Program-made: the position numbers and the translations under genes
The notes under the pieces: model-generated
Database searches by the model: none
What the model saw: only the letters and a program-made list of their open reading frames with translations
What the model was told of the DNA's origin: nothing
Part shown: positions 54,894-64,000 of the stretch, piece by piece
How the letters are laid out: the number at the start of each line of letters is the position of its first letter
How positions within the stretch are numbered: the first letter of the stretch is position 1
Source of the DNA: Alkalimarinus coralli
Lineage (GTDB): Bacteria > Pseudomonadota > Gammaproteobacteria > Pseudomonadales > Oleiphilaceae
Reading direction: 5' to 3'
DNA length: 64,000 nt
Assembly (NCBI RefSeq): GCF_023650515.1
Contig: NZ_CP096016.1
Location: forward strand, 4,453,501 to 4,517,500

Positions 54894-56690
54894 TCACCGT
54901 CTTTTGTATTGGTAGTAGTTTTCTATATCAGAACGGGTGATAATTCCCAGCACTGTTTTGATCATGGGAGCAGAGGTTCTCTCAACTAAAAGCGCCTCTG
55001 TTGAAGACTCCGTAAATTGATCCATTGCTTCCTGAAGCGTGGCCTGATAATACAATGGTGTAATATCTTTACGTTGGGCCGGAATTTCTAAAAGATCAAT
55101 CATGATTTTTTCTGCGGCTGGTTCCGCTTCGGCCGTCTTGAACTGCTCATCATTTTCTTCCAGATATCTGGCGAGGTCTACCACTGGCAATGCTGATGTG
55201 GGCTTTTTGTCTTTATCAATGATAATCCACTTGGGCTCTTTCGCTAAAATCTCTTTGGCAAACTCCAGACTCACCAGCCTGGAACACCGGAATATATTGC
55301 GCTCCATAATGGAACCCACGCTCACTCTGCGCAACGCCTGAGTGACGGGTTCATTGTGATAATCCAGCCCTTGCGCTTTTAGTATGGTTAAAAAGACCGA
55401 GCGCTGACTAAATAGCTCGCTGGCAACCATGCTTGATACCGTGATGATCAGCATGCCGGGCAGAATGATGTTGGGGTTGTTAGTAAGCTCTAACAGTGCC
55501 ATCAGCGCTGCAAGAGGAGCTTGCAGAACTGCGCCCATCATGGCTCCCATTCCGATCATTGCATAAAACCCGGTTGAAGATGCCGTTTCCGGGGCGAAAA
55601 ACGCACCCAGCATCCCCATCGCCCCACCAGCCGTTGCGCCTATGAATAGCGTCGGCCCGACGATTCCACTCGGCATACCTAAACCAACAGCCGTTGCGGT
55701 AACCATTAGTTTCACCAGTGCCACCGTACAGAGTAAAGCCAATGACAGCTCACCCAGTATCGTCTGGTTCACTGTGTCATAGCCAATCCCCATAATTTGC
55801 GGGAATGATATTGCAGCGACCGCCGTTAACGCGCCAGCCGAAAGAATACGTAGAAAGATAGGGCGTGATTGAAAGCCCATGAAGTATTGCAGAATGCGTA
55901 CAAAGGCTGCCGACAGCGTGCCCAGAACAATACCCATTGCGACCACGTAAGGCACATCCAGCAGTGATGCCATCTCCAATTGCGGAACAGTGAAGGCATA
56001 GCTACTGCCGTAAACTGACTGCGAGATCAGGGCTGCGGAGACGGAGGCCAGAATAACGGGGGTAAATCCTGCAATAGTATACTCCATCATAACGACTTCC
56101 ATCGCAAAAATGACGCCCGCAATAGGTGTGTCAAACGATGCTGAAATCGCAGCCGCAGAACCACAACCAACGAGTGTACGGATGCTGTTATTGGGCAGCT
56201 TCATCTTTTGGCCCAATAGGCTTGCGCAAGCCGCCCCAAGGTGAACCGCCGGCCCTTCTCGACCAGCGGACTGGCCAGAACCAATGGTGATAAGTCCGGC
56301 AAAAAACTGCGTTAGTGCACTTTTGAACGTAATATAGCCTTGGTGATAACCCAAGCGTTCCATGACGTAGGCAACGCCAACTTTTCGCTGGCTAATCTGT
56401 AGCCGGTACCAGAAAAAACCAATGATGACAGCGCCTGAAAGTGGCAGGACGCCTCGAGTGACCCAATTGAGCGCTTCGAAATTTTCAGGGTTGTTATCCG
56501 GCAAAAAATAAGAGAGAGGCCACTCTATCGAATATCTGAAAATGAGTATAACCGCAGCAGCCAATGAGCCGGAAATTAAGCCTAAAAGAGCAAGCTGAGG
56601 AAGCGCGTCAGCCCCGGCCAGTTGCCTACGAAATAGCTGGATGTAAGCATCTTTTAGTCTGTTCCAGAGCATGCTAGCCTTAGTGGACAT
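54894..56690 (-). CDS. ClC-type chloride channel or Cl-/H+ exchanger with CBS domains
   Basis: A 598-aa protein. The membrane part (residues 30-450) contains the gating-glutamate motif SAGREGPAVHLGA, FDTPIAGVIFAMEV (internal Glu of exchangers) and GMPSGIVGPTLFIGA. A C-terminal cytoplasmic half with two CBS domains follows. Presence of both glutamates favours an exchanger over a channel, but this is inference. Confidence 0.92.
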   Translation of the reverse strand: MSTKASMLWNRLKDAYIQLFRRQLAGADALPQLALLGLISGSLAAAVILIFRYSIEWPLSYFLPDNNPENFEALNWVTRGVLPLSGAVIIGFFWYRLQISQRKVGVAYVMERLGYHQGYITFKSALTQFFAGLITIGSGQSAGREGPAVHLGAACASLLGQKMKLPNNSIRTLVGCGSAAAISASFDTPIAGVIFAMEVVMMEYTIAGFTPVILASVSAALISQSVYGSSYAFTVPQLEMASLLDVPYVVAMGIVLGTLSAAFVRILQYFMGFQSRPIFLRILSAGALTAVAAISFPQIMGIGYDTVNQTILGELSLALLCTVALVKLMVTATAVGLGMPSGIVGPTLFIGATAGGAMGMLGAFFAPETASSTGFYAMIGMGAMMGAVLQAPLAALMALLELTNNPNIILPGMLIITVSSMVASELFSQRSVFLTILKAQGLDYHNEPVTQALRRVSVGSIMERNIFRCSRLVSLEFAKEILAKEPKWIIIDKDKKPTSALPVVDLARYLEENDEQFKTAEAEPAAEKIMIDLLEIPAQRKDITPLYYQATLQEAMDQFTESSTEALLVERTSAPMIKTVLGIITRSDIENYYQYKRR

Positions 56691-57210
56691 GATTTTGTGA
56701 GTGATTTCCGTTGTGAACTTGCGGTATTACGTGTTGGCCCGTGTTATAGATACTTTTGCACGACTACTGCGCTTACAAATACAGCGTTAAAAAATGACTC
56801 AAAATTGTGCGCTCTCCTGGGTCGACCGGGACTTATAGACCATAAACTGCGCTTTTTCGTCATGTTTTGCCTTGTCTTTGATTCGCTCATAACGTCGTGC
56901 AAAGGTCTCTTATAAAATTTTACGGCACTTCTTAATGAGAGCTATTCTGACACAACGGGACCTGAATCTTAAATAATTGATACTTTATCTTTTTAAAGGG
57001 CAAAGCAACAGGGACTGAACTTGCCGTATCATGATAAAATTACGTCCAATAGTTGAGTAATCGACGTAAACTATTAATACGCGGTGCTTAAGGTGAGGGC
57101 TGGCGGTATGCATACACTTAATTATGCTGCTTGTTTGATTGAGAGGTAAGCTCGCCAATGGCAGAGCAGCGCTACTGGGCAATTTTTTACGCATTTGGAG
57201 GCAGAATATT
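56691..57210. other. Intergenic region between the ClC gene and argC
   Basis: A 520-bp divergent promoter region without a supported gene. The argC ribosome-binding site is ggaggcag at 57199. I see no repeat or operator that I would name. An ArgR box was looked for and not found with confidence. Confidence 0.45.
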
Positions 57211-58260
57211 GTGATTAAGGTCGGAATCGTTGGAGGTACAGGATATACCGGGGTGGAGTTATTGCGTTTGTTGGCAATGCATCCTGATGTTGATCTACAG
57301 GTGATAACCTCGCGTTCAGAAGCGGGCACTCTGGTTTCCGACACATATCCAAATCTGAGAGGGCGCTTAGACCTCCCATTTACCGAACCCGATGTTAATA
57401 AACTGGCAGCATGTGACCTGGTTTTTTTCGCAACCCCTAATGGTGTGGCGATGAAGCAGGTACCCGAACTGCTGTCGAAAGGTGTTCGAGTGATTGACCT
57501 TGCGGCCGACTTCCGTATTTCTGATGTTGCAGTTTGGGAAAAGTGGTACGGTCAGAGTCATGCCTGCTCAGAATTGTTGAAGCAAGCGGTTTACGGGCTG
57601 CCTGAAATCAACAGGAGCGAAATAAAACATTGCCAGCTACTCGCTAATCCTGGGTGCTATCCAACCGCTGTTCAGCTGGGTTTTTTGCCGTTACTTGAAA
57701 ATAATTTGATCGAAACCTCACATTTGATTGCTGATGCGAAATCTGGAATTAGTGGTGCCGGCCGAGGGGCTAATGTTGGGTCGTTGTTCAGTGAAACGTC
57801 CGGCAGTTTTAAAGCTTATGGCGCATCAGGTCACAGGCACTTACCAGAGATAAAGCAAGGCTTGAACGCCATGCAGGGTGGTGACGTTGGCCTCACTTTT
57901 GTACCTCATCTGTTACCGATGATAAGGGGCATCGAGGCGACGCTTTACGCCAGATTAACGCCTGACTCTCAGAAAGGTATGGCATTAGAGGATATTCAGG
58001 CACTGTTTGAAGCACGCTATAAAGATGAACCTTTCGTTGATGTTATGCCTCTGCGTTCACACCCTGAGACCAGAAGCGTTAAAGGCTCTAACATGTGCCG
58101 CATCGCCCTTCACCAGCAAGAAAATAGTGACACGATTATTGTCTTATCTGTAATTGATAATTTGGTCAAAGGTGCTGCTGGGCAAGCCGTTCAGAATATG
58201 AATATCATGTTTGGTTTACAGGAAACAGCGGGTATTGAGCATATTGCGCTAATGCCTTAG
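57211..58260 (+). CDS. argC: N-acetyl-gamma-glutamyl-phosphate reductase
   Basis: Arginine pathway, NADPH-dependent. The 349-aa protein starts at GTG 57211 after ggaggcag with [17 protein letters not shown]. The catalytic cysteine lies in [12 protein letters not shown]. The frame is open from 57139 but the extra residues have no support. Confidence 0.97.
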   Translation: MIKVGIVGGTGYTGVELLRLLAMHPDVDLQVITSRSEAGTLVSDTYPNLRGRLDLPFTEPDVNKLAACDLVFFATPNGVAMKQVPELLSKGVRVIDLAADFRISDVAVWEKWYGQSHACSELLKQAVYGLPEINRSEIKHCQLLANPGCYPTAVQLGFLPLLENNLIETSHLIADAKSGISGAGRGANVGSLFSETSGSFKAYGASGHRHLPEIKQGLNAMQGGDVGLTFVPHLLPMIRGIEATLYARLTPDSQKGMALEDIQALFEARYKDEPFVDVMPLRSHPETRSVKGSNMCRIALHQQENSDTIIVLSVIDNLVKGAAGQAVQNMNIMFGLQETAGIEHIALMP

Positions 58261-58295
58261 GGGCGGGCTGTGCAGCAATAACTTATAGGAATATT

Positions 58296-59015
58296 ATGTC
58301 ATTAAGGTCTAAGGAAAAACTAATTGTTGTACCCCATCGTCCGGGGCAGAGAGCAAAACAAACGCTGTTTTTTGTTCTCTCTTCTGTGGCTATAGCGGTT
58401 GTTGGGTTTGTGGCTGGTGAGTCCCGATTGTCTGCACAGAATACCGAGCTTGAGGCAGAAAGGGATAGCTTGCGTCAGGAGGTTAAGCGCCTCAGCGAAA
58501 GTGATATTCGTTATAGGCAGGAAATTGCAAACCTTGAGCGTGGCAGAGCAATTGATAGCCAGGCCAAGCAGTCCGTTAAGTCGACTATACGAGGGCTGGA
58601 AAAAGAGGTTAGCCAGTTGAAAGCTGACGTATCCTTTTATAAAAACATTTTGGCTCCTGCTGACAACACAAAAGGCCTACAAGTACAAAAGCTTGAAATT
58701 CTCAGCACCTCGGATCGAAAACGCTATGCTTATAAGGTGGTGTTGACGCAGGTCGCGAACAATAAGCGATATATACAGGGTGTTGTTGCGGTTAACTTTA
58801 TCGGCTCAAAAGGGGGGAAAAAAGAAATCCTCCCGCTGCGCGATATCTCCGATGTTAAGGAACTGGGGATAAAATTCAAATTCAGATACTTTCAGGATAT
58901 TGCTGGCGAGCTGATTCTTCCTGATGACTTCACGCCAGAAAAAGTTCAAATCGTAGCGCAGGCACGAGGTAAGAAGAATACCAGAGTAGAGCAGACATTT
59001 GATTGGAAGACTTAG
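58296..59015 (+). CDS. Coiled-coil membrane-anchored protein (DUF6776-like)
   Basis: 239 aa. One membrane helix (residues 22-42), a coiled coil (residues 48-115) and a beta-rich C-terminal domain. The protein regularly sits between argC and a bactofilin in Marinobacter/Pseudomonas-type genomes. The DUF number is from memory. It may tether or organise the bactofilin filament, which is inference. Confidence 0.8.
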   Translation: MSLRSKEKLIVVPHRPGQRAKQTLFFVLSSVAIAVVGFVAGESRLSAQNTELEAERDSLRQEVKRLSESDIRYRQEIANLERGRAIDSQAKQSVKSTIRGLEKEVSQLKADVSFYKNILAPADNTKGLQVQKLEILSTSDRKRYAYKVVLTQVANNKRYIQGVVAVNFIGSKGGKKEILPLRDISDVKELGIKFKFRYFQDIAGELILPDDFTPEKVQIVAQARGKKNTRVEQTFDWKT

Positions 59016-59028
59016 GAGGTGATCGATT

Positions 59029-59511
59029 ATGTGGGGTAATAAGAAAGCTAAAGGGCGTAAACCTGTCGCGGGACATTTTGATACCTTGATATCTAACAAA
59101 ACTCAAATAGAAGGCGATTTGCACTTTTCTGGCGGGTTGCATATTGATGGTGTTGTGAAAGGTACTATACGGGCAGATGAAGGTGGTGAAGCCGTCATTC
59201 GTATCAGCGATGTGGGCGAGGTTGATGGTGATGTGATTGCCCCCCATATCATTGTGAATGGAACTGTTCATGGCGACGTATACTCGTCAAAGCATATTGA
59301 GCTGGCGGCCAATGCGTCTATCAAAGGAAACGTGTACTATCACCTGATAGAAATGGTGATGGGGGCTGAAGTGAATGGCAATCTGGTTCACCATAAAGAG
59401 CCCGTTCCGATCAGCGATATCAAGCCTCACTCGAACGAGAACCAGACTCAAACTGCCTTAAGTGATGCTGATGAGCAGACGCTTAACGAAGAGAGATTAT
59501 CTGCAGGGTAA
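59029..59511 (+). CDS. Bactofilin
   Basis: A 160-aa polymer-forming cytoskeletal protein. The central right-handed beta-helix is recognisable by its repeats (SNKTQIEGDLHFSGGLHIDGVVKG; GDVYSSKHIELAANASIKGNVYYH). It follows the membrane-anchored protein by 13 bp, and its start has a gaggtgat site. Confidence 0.93.
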   Translation: MWGNKKAKGRKPVAGHFDTLISNKTQIEGDLHFSGGLHIDGVVKGTIRADEGGEAVIRISDVGEVDGDVIAPHIIVNGTVHGDVYSSKHIELAANASIKGNVYYHLIEMVMGAEVNGNLVHHKEPVPISDIKPHSNENQTQTALSDADEQTLNEERLSAG

Positions 59512-59595
59512 TAAAATATTACGCGGCAATAATTGACTATTTTAGTCGGTTAATTGGATAATTGGCGGTCTAGGTTGTTTTCCGTTGGAGGAATT

Positions 59596-59949
59596 ATGAG
59601 TGCTGTAGAGTCGCACATGCCTGATCCATTGGTGTTTACTGATGCGGCTGCGTCAAAAGTTAAAAGTTTGATAGAAGAAGAGGGGAATCCTGAGTTAAAG
59701 CTTCGAGTGTTTGTTACCGGTGGAGGTTGTTCAGGTTTCCAGTATGGCTTCACGTTTGATGAGGCTATGGCAGATGATGATACCGCAATAGAAAAAGAGG
59801 GTGTTTTGTTACTTGTCGACCCTATGAGTTATCAATACCTGGTTGGCGCAACGGTTGACTATAGTGAGGGGTTGCAGGGTTCTCAATTTGTAGTGAATAA
59901 CCCAAATGCCTCAAGCACCTGTGGCTGCGGTTCTTCTTTCAGTATTTAG
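59596..59949 (+). CDS. erpA: Iron-sulfur cluster insertion protein ErpA
   Basis: A-type Fe-S carrier of 117 aa with the three cluster cysteines in [10 protein letters not shown] and [12 protein letters not shown] 59596 follows ggaggaatt. The frame extends 14 codons further upstream without support. Confidence 0.97.
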   Translation: MSAVESHMPDPLVFTDAAASKVKSLIEEEGNPELKLRVFVTGGGCSGFQYGFTFDEAMADDDTAIEKEGVLLLVDPMSYQYLVGATVDYSEGLQGSQFVVNNPNASSTCGCGSSFSI

Positions 59950-59954
59950 TACGG

Positions 59955-59978
59955 TACCCTCGATGTTTATTGAGGGTA
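59955..59978. terminator. Hairpin between erpA and anmK
   Basis: Perfect 7-bp arms taccctc/gagggta in the 52-bp gap between two convergent genes. No strong T-run. Confidence 0.5.
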
Positions 59979-60001
59979 TTACTTCGGACTACCTTCCTAA
60001 T

Positions 60002-61141
60002 TTAATTTCCCCAATATATGGCGCCAAGCACCCTTTCTTTACGGGCGCCCGTTACGCTCGTTAAGTTTCCGCTTAATCTATTCATTGTTCGATAGGCCAA
60101 CCAGGCAAATGCCGTAGACTCAACAAGCTCGGGAGCAATGCCCAGAGAGCTGGTTGTTGATACATTTTTGCCGGGTAAAAGTGACTGTAAGCGATCAAGC
60201 ATATAGCTATTATTGGCGCCGCCGCCGCAAATATAAATCTCGTGCGTATGCTGATCTCTAGTTCGTGTTGTATCGAGTGCTTTTAGGTCGTTGGCTATTG
60301 TTTGACATGTAAACTCAGTCAATGTGCACTGAATATCTGCTGGCGAAATATCAGAAAAGTTGGCCAGCTGGTGCTCTAGCCATTCCGGGTTAAAAAGCTC
60401 TCTTCCTGTACTTTTGGGCGGCGGGGTCGATAGATAGGGGGCTTTAAGTAATGCGCCTAATAAATCGTTGTTTACACTTCCTGAAGCTGCCCAATTACCA
60501 TTTTGGTCGTACTTCTTACGTTGATGTTTGTGTATCCAATAATCAAGCAGTACGTTACCTGGGCCAGTATCAAAGCCTATTGTAGGTGTTTCAGGTGTTG
60601 AAATCAGGGTAATGTTGGCCATGCCGCCAATATTTACGATTGCTCTATTTTTAGTGCTGCATCCGAATACATGTTCATGAAATGCGGGCACTAGCGGTGC
60701 GCCTTGCCCTCCCGCTGCAATATCTCGTCGCCTAAAGTCAGCCACAGTTGTTATTCCGCTTTCTTCTGCAATGGTGTTTGGGTCAGCAATTTGTAGTGTA
60801 AATGCTTGCTTGCCGTGGGGAGAGTGGCGGATAGTCTGTCCGTGGCTGCCAATAGCAGATATATGGCTGGCCGGTATGTGTGCTTTATTGCAGACAGCTA
60901 AAGCGCACTTTGCAAAGATGTGCCCCAGCTCCCGGTCAAGTTCACAAGCGCGCTGTATCTCATTTTCTCCGCTGGAGCATAACGCAAGTATTGTTTCTTT
61001 GAGTGTTTGAGAGATTGGCGTGGAGTGCGTGGCGAGAATTTCAATTTTGTTAGAGATCTTAACAAGAACAGCATCGACGGCGTCGATGCTGGTGCCGGAC
61101 ATTAATCCAATATAAAGCCCTTCACTTGCTGAACTGGCCAT
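60002..61141 (-). CDS. anmK: Anhydro-N-acetylmuramic acid kinase
   Basis: Recycles cell-wall anhydro-MurNAc by phosphorylation and ring opening. The 379-aa ASKHA kinase has GLMSGTSIDAVDAVLV, GSHGQTIRH, GGMANITLI and FDTGPGN. Its start lies two bases after the peptidase gene stop, so the two cell-wall genes form an operon. Confidence 0.97.
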   Translation of the reverse strand: MASSASEGLYIGLMSGTSIDAVDAVLVKISNKIEILATHSTPISQTLKETILALCSSGENEIQRACELDRELGHIFAKCALAVCNKAHIPASHISAIGSHGQTIRHSPHGKQAFTLQIADPNTIAEESGITTVADFRRRDIAAGGQGAPLVPAFHEHVFGCSTKNRAIVNIGGMANITLISTPETPTIGFDTGPGNVLLDYWIHKHQRKKYDQNGNWAASGSVNNDLLGALLKAPYLSTPPPKSTGRELFNPEWLEHQLANFSDISPADIQCTLTEFTCQTIANDLKALDTTRTRDQHTHEIYICGGGANNSYMLDRLQSLLPGKNVSTTSSLGIAPELVESTAFAWLAYRTMNRLSGNLTSVTGARKERVLGAIYWGN

Positions 61142-61143
61142 TG

Positions 61144-62514
61144 CTAGTTAGCGGCCAGGCGGTAGCTCTGTGATAGGGTTTCAAGCTGCGATAGGTAGAG
61201 GTTGGTCTGTTTTCTAAAATCAGCCATTTCGCTCTTCTTGATAGGGTTTGCTTGAGGCAGCTTCACTTTTACTGAGTTCTTATGTACGCCGTTCACCTTA
61301 AATTCATAATGAAGGTGTGGGCCAGATGCGAGTCCGGTACTGCCAACATAACCAATGATCTGGCCCTGTTTAACACGGGAGCCGTTTCGTACACCGCGTG
61401 CATATTTGCTCATATGGGCATACAGCGTAGTGAATTTCTGGCCATGTTGAATAATAACGGCTTTACCGTAGCCCCCTTTTCTGCCTGCATGAACAACCTT
61501 GCCATCGCCAGTCGCTTTGATGGGGGTTCCTCTTCTGGCGGCATAATCTGTGCCTTTGTGCGCCCTGATTGTATGCAGAACAGGGTGCTTACGACGAAGA
61601 TTAAAGTGTGATGATATTCGAGCAAAATCGATAGGCGATCTTAAAAAGGCCTTTCTCATGCTATGCCCTTCGGGAGTGAAATAGTTGCTGTCTCCCTTTT
61701 TGTCTGTATATAAAACGGCTTTTAGTTCGCGTCCTTGGTTGTTGAAGGTGGCAGCTATAATTTTGCCTTCACCAATTTTATTGCCATCAATATAAAGCTC
61801 CTCGTATACGAGATTAAACGAGTCGCCACTTCGAATATCGAGAATAAAATCGATATCCCAGCCGAAAATGTTTGCCAGCTCCATAATCAGGGACTGCTTC
61901 AGACCGGCCTTTTGTCCTGCAAGAAATAGCGAGCTGTCAATGGTCCCTTCTGCGTAGGCAAGTTGTATATCTGGCTTAACGAAGACCTCTTCGCTAGTGA
62001 ATTTACCGTTCTCCTGACGGGATAGCACAAATGACTCTAGCTGGCTTCGTTGCAGTCTTATCTGCTTTAGTTTTTCGTCTTCATCTTTAAGAAATGCAAT
62101 GGTCTCGCCCGGGTAGATGCTAGCAAGCGCTTTATTTGATTTGTGCCCGGCAATCACTTTGTACATGATTTTGTCATTGAGGCCCGCTTTCTTGAAAAGC
62201 GTTGATAAGGTGTCGCCCTTTTTGACTTTAAAATTATCCCACTGCTCGATAACTATGTCAGTTTCAACTGGAGTGGGAGTGACATCCTCTGGTGAAGTGC
62301 TAATTTCCTGATGTTGATTGTCTATATGTTGCTCGTCTATTTGAGAAGCGGCTGCAGAGGCTGTCTTGGAAAGGTCTTCATCAGCTACCTGCAATGGAAT
62401 AGATATGCGGTTGGCTTCGACTTCACTACTGGGGCTTAGTAACAGCATGATGCTTAAAGCAAGGCTTAGGCCTCCCGCAGCAAAAAGATGCGCTTTTGGA
62501 AATTCTCGTGTCAC
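61144..62514 (-). CDS. M23 peptidoglycan endopeptidase (MepM-like)
   Basis: A 456-aa protein with an N-terminal membrane anchor, a LysM-like/OapA region near residues 90-140 (FKVKKGDTLSTLFKKAGL), a linker and a C-terminal M23 lysostaphin-like domain. The zinc site is HKGTDYAARRGTP and HLHYEF, with TLYAHMS. All ligands are present, so an active DD-endopeptidase is expected. Confidence 0.95.
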   Translation of the reverse strand: MTREFPKAHLFAAGGLSLALSIMLLLSPSSEVEANRISIPLQVADEDLSKTASAAASQIDEQHIDNQHQEISTSPEDVTPTPVETDIVIEQWDNFKVKKGDTLSTLFKKAGLNDKIMYKVIAGHKSNKALASIYPGETIAFLKDEDEKLKQIRLQRSQLESFVLSRQENGKFTSEEVFVKPDIQLAYAEGTIDSSLFLAGQKAGLKQSLIMELANIFGWDIDFILDIRSGDSFNLVYEELYIDGNKIGEGKIIAATFNNQGRELKAVLYTDKKGDSNYFTPEGHSMRKAFLRSPIDFARISSHFNLRRKHPVLHTIRAHKGTDYAARRGTPIKATGDGKVVHAGRKGGYGKAVIIQHGQKFTTLYAHMSKYARGVRNGSRVKQGQIIGYVGSTGLASGPHLHYEFKVNGVHKNSVKVKLPQANPIKKSEMADFRKQTNLYLSQLETLSQSYRLAAN

Positions 62515-62613
62515 GTTAATACCTTTTTTCTAGCACTTATTCGACATGTCTTGGCAATTTACATTAAGTATAGGTGATATATTGCTAATAGATCAAAGAA
62601 GAATAACAACGAT

Positions 62614-62644
62614 TTTACGAATCGAAATTAAAATCTGTTATAAT
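62614..62644 (+). promoter_or_regulatory. Probable tyrS promoter
   Basis: A TATAAT at 62639-62644 lies 134 bp upstream of the tyrS start. The best -35 is TTTACG at 62614-62619, 19 bp away, a long spacing. Confidence 0.4.
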
Positions 62645-62777
62645 TGCCAGCTATTTCTTTTTTATAGGCTGTTCTCTATAAAGTGCCTAGTTTACGCTTA
62701 TTAAGCGTAATATACGGCTATTAATGGTTAAAATGTTTAGCAATATTGTTGCTGCATGTATCGTATGGTGAAGGTTG

Positions 62778-63977
62778 ATGTCCTCAGTAGAGCAAGTATT
62801 ATCGGTAATTCGTCGTGGAGCAGATGAGATTCTCGTCGAAGAAGATTTAGTTAAGAAGCTGGAATCAGGTAAGAAGTTGAGAGTAAAAGCGGGTTTCGAT
62901 CCAACAGCGCCTGACTTGCACTTGGGGCACACAGTGCTGATTAATAAGCTAAAACAGTTTCAGGATCTGGGTCATGACGTACTGTTTTTGATTGGCGACT
63001 TTACCGGTATGATTGGTGATCCAACAGGTAAGAGTGCTACTCGCCCTCCGCTAACTGAGGAGCAGGTAAAAAAGAATGCTGAGTCGTACAAGGAGCAAGT
63101 TTTTAAAATTCTTGATCCCGAGAAAACAACGGTAATGTTCAACTCCGAATGGATGAGGGGCATGTCAGCGTCCGATATGATTCGACTGGCTGGTCAGTAC
63201 ACCGTGGCGAGAATGCTAGAGCGTGATGACTTTAGTAAGCGGTTTAAGGGTGAGCAGTCTATAGCTATTCATGAGTTTTTGTACCCCTTGGTGCAGGGTT
63301 ATGATTCGGTTGCCATGGAAGCTGATGTCGAGCTTGGAGGAACGGATCAGAAGTTTAACTTGCTGATGGGGCGTACATTACAGAAAAATGCGGGGCAGGA
63401 TCCGCAAACTATTATCACAATGCCAATTCTTGAAGGGTTGGATGGTGTACAGAAGATGTCCAAGTCCCTCGGCAACTATATTGGGGTTTCCGATTCGCCT
63501 GGTGAAATGTATACCAAGATCCTCTCTATGCCTGACACGCTAATTTGGCGCTATTTTGAGTTGCTGAGCTTTAGGCCTATGGAAGAGGTTGACGGTCTTC
63601 GGCAAGAGGTGGAATCAGGGAGAAACCCTCAAGAGGTCAAACAGATCTTGGCAAAAGAGATTATAGGGCGCTTTCATGATGAGGAGGCTGCTGCATCGGC
63701 TCATAAATCGGCAGGCAATAAAATGGGCTTGGGTGAGATACCTGATGATGTGCCAGAGGTCGAGCTTGAATTGGATGGACAGCCTGAGATATGGGTAAAC
63801 GAAATTCTCCGGCGAGCGGGGTTGGTTGTGAACGGCAAGGCGGCTAAAGATGCGTTGGGTCGAGGGGTTGTGTTCGCTGATGGTGAAAAAGTTGAGCCTG
63901 GGTTCAAGATGGTTTCTGGTGAAAGCAAGGTGATACAGGCAGGCAAGAAGAAGATCGCGCGTGTGACTGTTAAGTAG
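62778..63977 (+). CDS. tyrS: Tyrosyl-tRNA synthetase
   Basis: A 399-aa class I synthetase with the HIGH-type motif [24 protein letters not shown] and the KMSKS loop, and an S4 RNA-binding domain at the C-terminus. This is the longer TyrZ-like type with an HxGH at about residue 50. ATG 62778 directly follows an in-frame TTG at 62775. Confidence 0.97.
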   Translation: MSSVEQVLSVIRRGADEILVEEDLVKKLESGKKLRVKAGFDPTAPDLHLGHTVLINKLKQFQDLGHDVLFLIGDFTGMIGDPTGKSATRPPLTEEQVKKNAESYKEQVFKILDPEKTTVMFNSEWMRGMSASDMIRLAGQYTVARMLERDDFSKRFKGEQSIAIHEFLYPLVQGYDSVAMEADVELGGTDQKFNLLMGRTLQKNAGQDPQTIITMPILEGLDGVQKMSKSLGNYIGVSDSPGEMYTKILSMPDTLIWRYFELLSFRPMEEVDGLRQEVESGRNPQEVKQILAKEIIGRFHDEEAAASAHKSAGNKMGLGEIPDDVPEVELELDGQPEIWVNEILRRAGLVVNGKAAKDALGRGVVFADGEKVEPGFKMVSGESKVIQAGKKKIARVTVK

Positions 63978-64000
63978 TGTGGTGGTTTTGTCTTGGTGTC

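Overview
The window comes from the chromosome of a free-living, probably marine gammaproteobacterium on the Pseudomonas/Marinobacter/Oleiphilus side of the class. This is inferred from gene order, not from a database match. The macromolecular-synthesis cluster rpsU-yqeY-dnaG-rpoD is followed by a CAU tRNA. The order dksA-gluQRS-cbrX-cbrA-cbrB-(RNA gap)-pcnB-folK-panB-panC-pgi is that of Pseudomonas. The right end, argC-bactofilin-erpA-anmK-M23 peptidase-tyrS, is also typical of this group.

Layout. 0-7 kb: a plus-strand group with a large six-haem cytochrome/beta-propeller protein, an FAD oxidoreductase, a periplasmic protein and a polytopic membrane protein. 7-14.8 kb: minus-strand chemoreceptor, AsmA-like protein, two exported proteins of unknown function, an AraC-type regulator and an exported protein that shares an operator-like sequence with the regulator. 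15-19.4 kb: an accessory stretch with a ZIP-type metal transporter, an arylsulfatase, a chimeric duplication scar built from pieces of the AraC and ZIP genes, and a Panacea-type toxin-antitoxin candidate next to the tRNA. 19.5-30.8 kb: core information and cofactor genes (rpoD, dnaG, yqeY, rpsU, tsaD, plsY, folB, a folK paralogue, pgi, panC, panB). 31.3-33 kb: an IS1182-type element inserted between folK and panB. 33-42 kb: folK, pcnB, the CbrAB two-component system, gluQRS and dksA. 42-64 kb: sfsA, a small Rieske protein, a cNMP-binding/pentapeptide pair, a lone receiver protein, a kinase fusion, PBP1b, a TPR lipoprotein, a lipase, the haem/thiamine genes hemL-thiE-thiD-hemJ, a ClC channel, then argC to tyrS.

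The most interesting feature is not a protein. The 893-bp gap between cbrB and pcnB, exactly where Pseudomonas carries the sRNA gene crcZ, holds on the minus strand a near-consensus sigma-54 promoter. A cluster of TGTTAC/GTAACA hexamers lies about 75-135 bp upstream of it. Downstream is a non-coding segment of about 360-390 nt with five AAnAAnAA (Hfq/Crc-type 'CA') motifs and a perfect 8-bp hairpin near its end. I read this as a CrcZ-like Hfq sponge RNA activated by CbrB, which would place catabolite-repression control by CbrAB/CrcZ in a lineage outside Pseudomonas. Other points of interest are a 133-bp MITE-like element with perfect 17-bp terminal inverted repeats beside cbrX, a probable ATT start codon on the multihaem gene, and an 18-bp coding minisatellite at the end of folB.
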